Source: JADFSZ01 sp022560555 [NCBI: PVC group bacterium]
GTDB taxonomy: Bacteria; GCA-001730085; JADFSZ01
Direction: 5' to 3'
DNA: 8,714 bases
Assembly (NCBI GenBank): GCA_022560555.1
Contig: JADFSZ010000068.1
Location: forward strand, 1-8,714
Shown one piece after another: positions 5,818-8,714 of this stretch. The position numbers and the translations under genes are program-made. A model generated the notes under the pieces. That model had not been told where the DNA came from. It was given only the letters and a program-made list of their open reading frames with translations, and made no database searches. Each line of letters starts with the position of its first letter. Position 1 is the stretch's first letter.

Positions 5818-7439
5818 CAAGTTTTCGCCTCTTCGTGCCGGACGGCCGCTTTAATAAAACCCGCGAATAAGGGATGGGCTTCCAGAGGCCGACTCTTAAA
5901 TTCGGGATGAAACTGAACAGCAACAAACCACGGATGTTTTGGAATTTCTACAATTTCAACCAAATTCCGATTGGGCACAACACCGGCAATCTTCATTCCC
6001 CTCTTTTCAAAAATCTCGGTATATTTATTGTTAAATTCATAACGATGACGGTGTCTCTCGTGAATAAGCTTTTGCCGGTACAGCTTACTTGAAAGGCTTC
6101 CTTTTGTCAGTTGACAGGGATTCGCGCCTAAACGCATCGTGCCTCCCATCATAGTCACATCCTCCTGCTCGGACAAGAGGCTGATAACGGGGCTTTTTGT
6201 CGTTGAATCAAACTCCGTGCTGTTCGCGTGAGCTAAGCGGCACGCATGGCGGGCAAACTCGATGACAGCGCACTGCATGCCAAGACAAATTCCCAGAAAC
6301 GGAACTTTTTTTTCTCTAGCAAATCGAATCGCGCGAATTTTTCCTTCGATACCGCGAGTTCCGAATCCCCCGGGTACCAAAATCCCATTTGCTAGTTTTA
6401 ATGTTTTCAGCCATCCGTTTTTTTTCAGATCTTCCGCGTCAATTTTGTCAATAATGGTTTTCGTATTATTATGGATTCCGGCATGTGCAATGGATTCATA
6501 AATGCTTTTATACGCGTCCTGCAATTCAATATATTTTCCGACAACCGCTATTCGAACAGTTCGTTTCGGGTTTTTTGTCCTGTTGACCACGCGCTTCCAA
6601 GCACTTAAATCAGGTTCTTTTTTCCTCCGCAGATGTAAACGCTTAAGGATCACACGGTCAAGACCGTTTCTTTGCAGCATCAAAGGAAGCTCATAGATCG
6701 TATGATCCACATCCTTTTCCTCGATAACCCCATCATCATCGACATTGCAAAACAGACCGATCTTCTGACGGACTTCTTTTGTGAGCCGCTTCTCCGTCCG
6801 ACAAACAAGAATATCCGGCTGAATTCCGATTTCTCTTAATTTACCGACACTATGCTGGGTCGGCTTTGTTTTCAACTCTTGGGCCGATGTGATATACGGA
6901 ATGTACGTTAAATGAATATAGAGAACATGCTCCCGTCCAATATCCAGAGCAAATTGACGAAAGGATTCCAGAAAAGGCAAACCCTCAATATCTCCGACGG
7001 TTCCGCCCAGTTCGGTAATGACAATGTCAATTTTATTTTTTCCGTTTATTTTTTTGATACGGTCTTTGATTTCATTGGTAATATGCGGGATCACCTGAAC
7101 GGTTTTTCCTTGATACTTCCCTTCACGCTCCCGGGTGATCACCGAGTCGTAAATAACACCCGCTGTCACATTATTGTCCTGAGTTAATTTGACTTTTGTG
7201 TAGCGTGCATAATGCCCAAGATCCAGATCTGTTTCCGCGCCGTCATCTGTGACATAAACTTCTCCGTGCTGATACGGGCTCATTGTTCCCGGATCCACAT
7301 TTAGATAGGGATCAAATTTCTGAATCGTGATAGAAAAACCCGAGGCTTCAAGAAGGGTGCCGATCGCAGCGGATGTAAGGCCCTTGCCCAGCGAAGAAAT
7401 AACACCACCTGTAACAAATATATATTTGGTTGGCTTCAC
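5817..7439 (-). CDS. pyrG: CTP synthase
   Basis: CTP synthase converts UTP to CTP with ATP and glutamine-derived ammonia in the cytosol. The 540-residue protein is close to the usual length (545 in E. coli). The synthetase domain starts [16 protein letters not shown] with the nucleotide loop at residues 10-20, followed by [20 protein letters not shown] (41-60) and [10 protein letters not shown] (143-152). The class I glutaminase domain (about 295-535) has GGFGTRG (357-363), nucleophile C385 in GICLGMQ, and H511/E513 in QFHPEF. The start is GTG at 7439, with AGGG 5 nt upstream. The gene lies 160 nt after carB, and that gap contains a structured leader with a terminator-like hairpin. The stop overlaps the purF start by one base. 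Nothing is missing from the active sites. Confidence 0.98.
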   Translation of the reverse strand: MKPTKYIFVTGGVISSLGKGLTSAAIGTLLEASGFSITIQKFDPYLNVDPGTMSPYQHGEVYVTDDGAETDLDLGHYARYTKVKLTQDNNVTAGVIYDSVITREREGKYQGKTVQVIPHITNEIKDRIKKINGKNKIDIVITELGGTVGDIEGLPFLESFRQFALDIGREHVLYIHLTYIPYITSAQELKTKPTQHSVGKLREIGIQPDILVCRTEKRLTKEVRQKIGLFCNVDDDGVIEEKDVDHTIYELPLMLQRNGLDRVILKRLHLRRKKEPDLSAWKRVVNRTKNPKRTVRIAVVGKYIELQDAYKSIYESIAHAGIHNNTKTIIDKIDAEDLKKNGWLKTLKLANGILVPGGFGTRGIEGKIRAIRFAREKKVPFLGICLGMQCAVIEFARHACRLAHANSTEFDSTTKSPVISLLSEQEDVTMMGGTMRLGANPCQLTKGSLSSKLYRQKLIHERHRHRYEFNNKYTEIFEKRGMKIAGVVPNRNLVEIVEIPKHPWFVAVQFHPEFKSRPLEAHPLFAGFIKAAVRHEEAKT

Positions 7440-7456
7440 AAGTTCCCTAACTATAA

Positions 7457-7465
7457 ACCATATCA
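7457..7465 (-). promoter_or_regulatory. possible extended -10 promoter close to pyrG
   Basis: The minus strand reads TGATATGGT at 7465..7457, a TGn extended -10 with TATGGT (4 of 6). The -35 region is only a T-rich run. It would start a transcript with a very short leader, downstream of the 7472-7502 terminator, allowing pyrG-purF expression independent of carB. The match is weak. Confidence 0.25.
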
Positions 7466-7471
7466 GTCGTC

Positions 7472-7502
7472 AAAAAAACAAAAAACAGTTCATCGCGATG
7501 AA
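7472..7502 (-). terminator. terminator or attenuator between carB and pyrG
   Basis: The palindrome TTCATCGCGATGAA (7502..7489) gives a 5-bp stem with a CGCG loop, extendable to GUU/AAC if one T is bulged. It is followed on the minus strand by six T's (7485..7480), a G, and seven T's (7478..7472). The stem is short but the T tract is long. It ends about 33 nt before pyrG, so it either terminates carB transcripts or controls read-through into pyrG. Confidence 0.6.
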
Positions 7503-7507
7503 ACAAT

Positions 7508-7560
7508 AGAGAGCACAAAAGATCGTTTTTGGATTCAGTAAAAGAACCCTTGTACTCGCT
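7508..7560 (-). promoter_or_regulatory. structured leader hairpin upstream of pyrG
   Basis: In minus-strand RNA, AGCGAGUACAA (7560..7550) pairs with UUGUGCUCUCU (7518..7508) with one mismatch and one G-U pair. The adjoining GGGUUC (7549..7544) pairs with GAAUCC (7536..7531) around a 7-nt loop. The 5' strand is continuous and the 3' strand carries a 12-nt internal bulge (7530..7519). It ends 5 nt before the terminator-like hairpin. A possible -10 box TATAAG (7589..7584) followed six bases later by GGG (7577..7575) could start this leader, but it has no good -35. Pairing was done by eye and not energy-tested. Confidence 0.4.
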
Positions 7561-7599
7561 TCACGACCAACTGTCCCATAAAACTTATATTCTATTCAC

Positions 7600-8714
7600 T
7601 TAGGACGTTTTGACAAGTGGTTTTATATCCTGATCAACCCAATCCTGGATACACTTAACCTGCAAATCATCTGTCTTTAAGAATTTCAGACCATGAACAG
7701 CTGCTTTGGCCCCCTGGAGGGTTGTGATACACGGAATTCCCCGCATAACAGCTCCGCTCATGATGGGCCTCACATCCATTTGACTTTTCGGCCCCGAGGG
7801 AGTATTAATAACCAGGTGGATTTCACCGCCTAATATGCGCTCTAATATATCATTCGGGCCTTCACCGATTTTATTGACACGTTCGCACGAAATATCTTCA
7901 TTTTTAAGCGTTTCGTACGTTCCTTTGGTCGCAATAACATTATAACCGAGTTTGACGAGAACCTTGGCGATATCCACAACAAAAGGTTTATCCGAGTCTT
8001 TGACACTCACAAAAACATTCCCTTCTTTGGGGAGGTCTTGACCCGCCGCAAACTGAGATTTAATAAAGGCCACACCAAACGAGCTGTCAATTCCCATAAC
8101 CTCGCCTGTGGATTTCATTTCGGGTCCCAAAGTGATATCCACCCCGGCAAACCGGGAGAAAGGCAGTACGGATTCTTTAACAGAAAAATGTTTGACGGTC
8201 TTTTCTTCGGTAAAACCCAAATCTTTTAAGGAGCACCCCATCATCACTTTTGCCGCCAACGCAGCCAAAGGGACGCCTGTAGCTTTACTGATAAAAGGCA
8301 CTGTTCTGGATGCTCTCGGATTGACTTCAAGAACATAGACGGTTTCGTCCTTGATGGCAAACTGAATATTGAGGAGTCCTTTGACGGACAATTCTGACGC
8401 GATACGTTTGGTTTGATCTCTTATGGCTCCTTTAACAGTTTCACTCAAGGTATGCGGCGGAGTCACGCAGGCAGAATCTCCGGAATGCACACCGGCATAC
8501 TCAATATGTTCCATAATTCCGCCGATAACAACATGATGGCCATCACTGATCGCGTCAACATCCACCTCAGCGGCTCCCTCAAGAAACTTGTCAATCAAAA
8601 CAGGTGTTTCCGGACTCACATTGATCGCTTCATCCAAAAACCCCTCAAGCGTATCTTCATTGTAAGCAATCCGCATCGCTCGTCCGCCAAGTACATTGGA
8701 AGGCCGGGTTAAAA
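7600..8714 (-). CDS. carB: carbamoyl-phosphate synthase large subunit, C-terminal part (runs off right edge)
   Basis: The frame is open to the right edge, so this is the last 370 residues of a protein usually near 1,070. It opens LTRPSNVLGGRAMRIAYN, the second ATP-grasp (carbamate-phosphorylating) half, where families have VRPSYVLGGRAM. The internal ATG at 8676 is therefore not the start. The ATP-grasp core shows LLNIQFAIKD and the metal-binding EVNPRASRTVPFISKATGVP stretch near 8320-8280. After SQFAAGQDLP comes the MGS-like allosteric domain, with ATKGTYETL, INTPSGP and IPCITTLQGAKAAVHGL. CarB acts with CarA, which supplies ammonia from glutamine, to make carbamoyl phosphate for pyrimidines and arginine. 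The gene lies upstream of pyrG-purF in the same direction, separated by the 160-nt leader region, which may partly insulate the two units. Confidence 0.96.
   Translation of the reverse strand, partial: LTRPSNVLGGRAMRIAYNEDTLEGFLDEAINVSPETPVLIDKFLEGAAEVDVDAISDGHHVVIGGIMEHIEYAGVHSGDSACVTPPHTLSETVKGAIRDQTKRIASELSVKGLLNIQFAIKDETVYVLEVNPRASRTVPFISKATGVPLAALAAKVMMGCSLKDLGFTEEKTVKHFSVKESVLPFSRFAGVDITLGPEMKSTGEVMGIDSSFGVAFIKSQFAAGQDLPKEGNVFVSVKDSDKPFVVDIAKVLVKLGYNVIATKGTYETLKNEDISCERVNKIGEGPNDILERILGGEIHLVINTPSGPKSQMDVRPIMSGAVMRGIPCITTLQGAKAAVHGLKFLKTDDLQVKCIQDWVDQDIKPLVKTS

Noticed and set aside
7607-7616. TTGTCA at the carB end as -35 for TATAAG (7589..7584)
   Set aside because: The spacing is 21 bp, too long for a standard sigma70 promoter; noted only as a weak possibility.
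7600-8676. Complete gene starting at the ATG at 8676
   Set aside because: The frame continues upstream with the conserved CarB sequence RPSNVLGGRAM to the window edge, so this Met is internal.

Overview
The window comes from a moderately AT-rich bacterial genome. Every gene lies on the minus strand, so transcription runs from right to left. The gene content (a CarB fragment, CTP synthase, a [4Fe-4S]-type PurF, a short bS21, a DnaA-tailed Y1 transposase relative and a p-cresol-hydroxylase-like flavoenzyme) fits an uncultivated Gram-negative-type lineage. Omnitrophota or a relative is my guess from general resemblance only; nothing here is phylogenetically decisive.

Right half (about 8714 to 4396): a nucleotide-biosynthesis block. 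The C-terminal third of carB runs off the right edge. A 160-nt gap follows, holding a long imperfect hairpin and then an intrinsic-terminator-like hairpin with a T tract. Next come pyrG and purF, which overlap by one base (TGATG). All three products belong to glutamine-nitrogen-consuming steps of pyrimidine, CTP and purine synthesis.

Middle (about 4347 to 2348): a REP-associated-type Y1 transposase homologue that keeps a full reading frame but has lost the first His of its HUH motif and the catalytic Tyr. It is followed by a clear sigma70-like promoter driving rpsU, a 57-codon bS21 gene with a TTG start and a very strong Shine-Dalgarno sequence, and then a HAD phosphatase-like gene 14 nt downstream. 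A perfect 10-bp-stem intrinsic terminator closes this short operon.

Left part (about 2307 to 1): a VAO/PCMH-family FAD oxidoreductase, then a 319-nt non-coding stretch, then the N-terminal part of an AbiEi-type (type IV toxin-antitoxin family) protein cut by the left edge. The non-coding stretch holds the most striking signal in the window: two separate arrays, each with four copies of one 6-bp half-site (seven of the eight copies exact). Both arrays have base-for-base identical spacing as nested palindromes (start-to-start 17, 13, 17). The proximal array lies on the predicted promoter of the AbiEi-like gene, so these look like paired operators for cooperative autoregulation.
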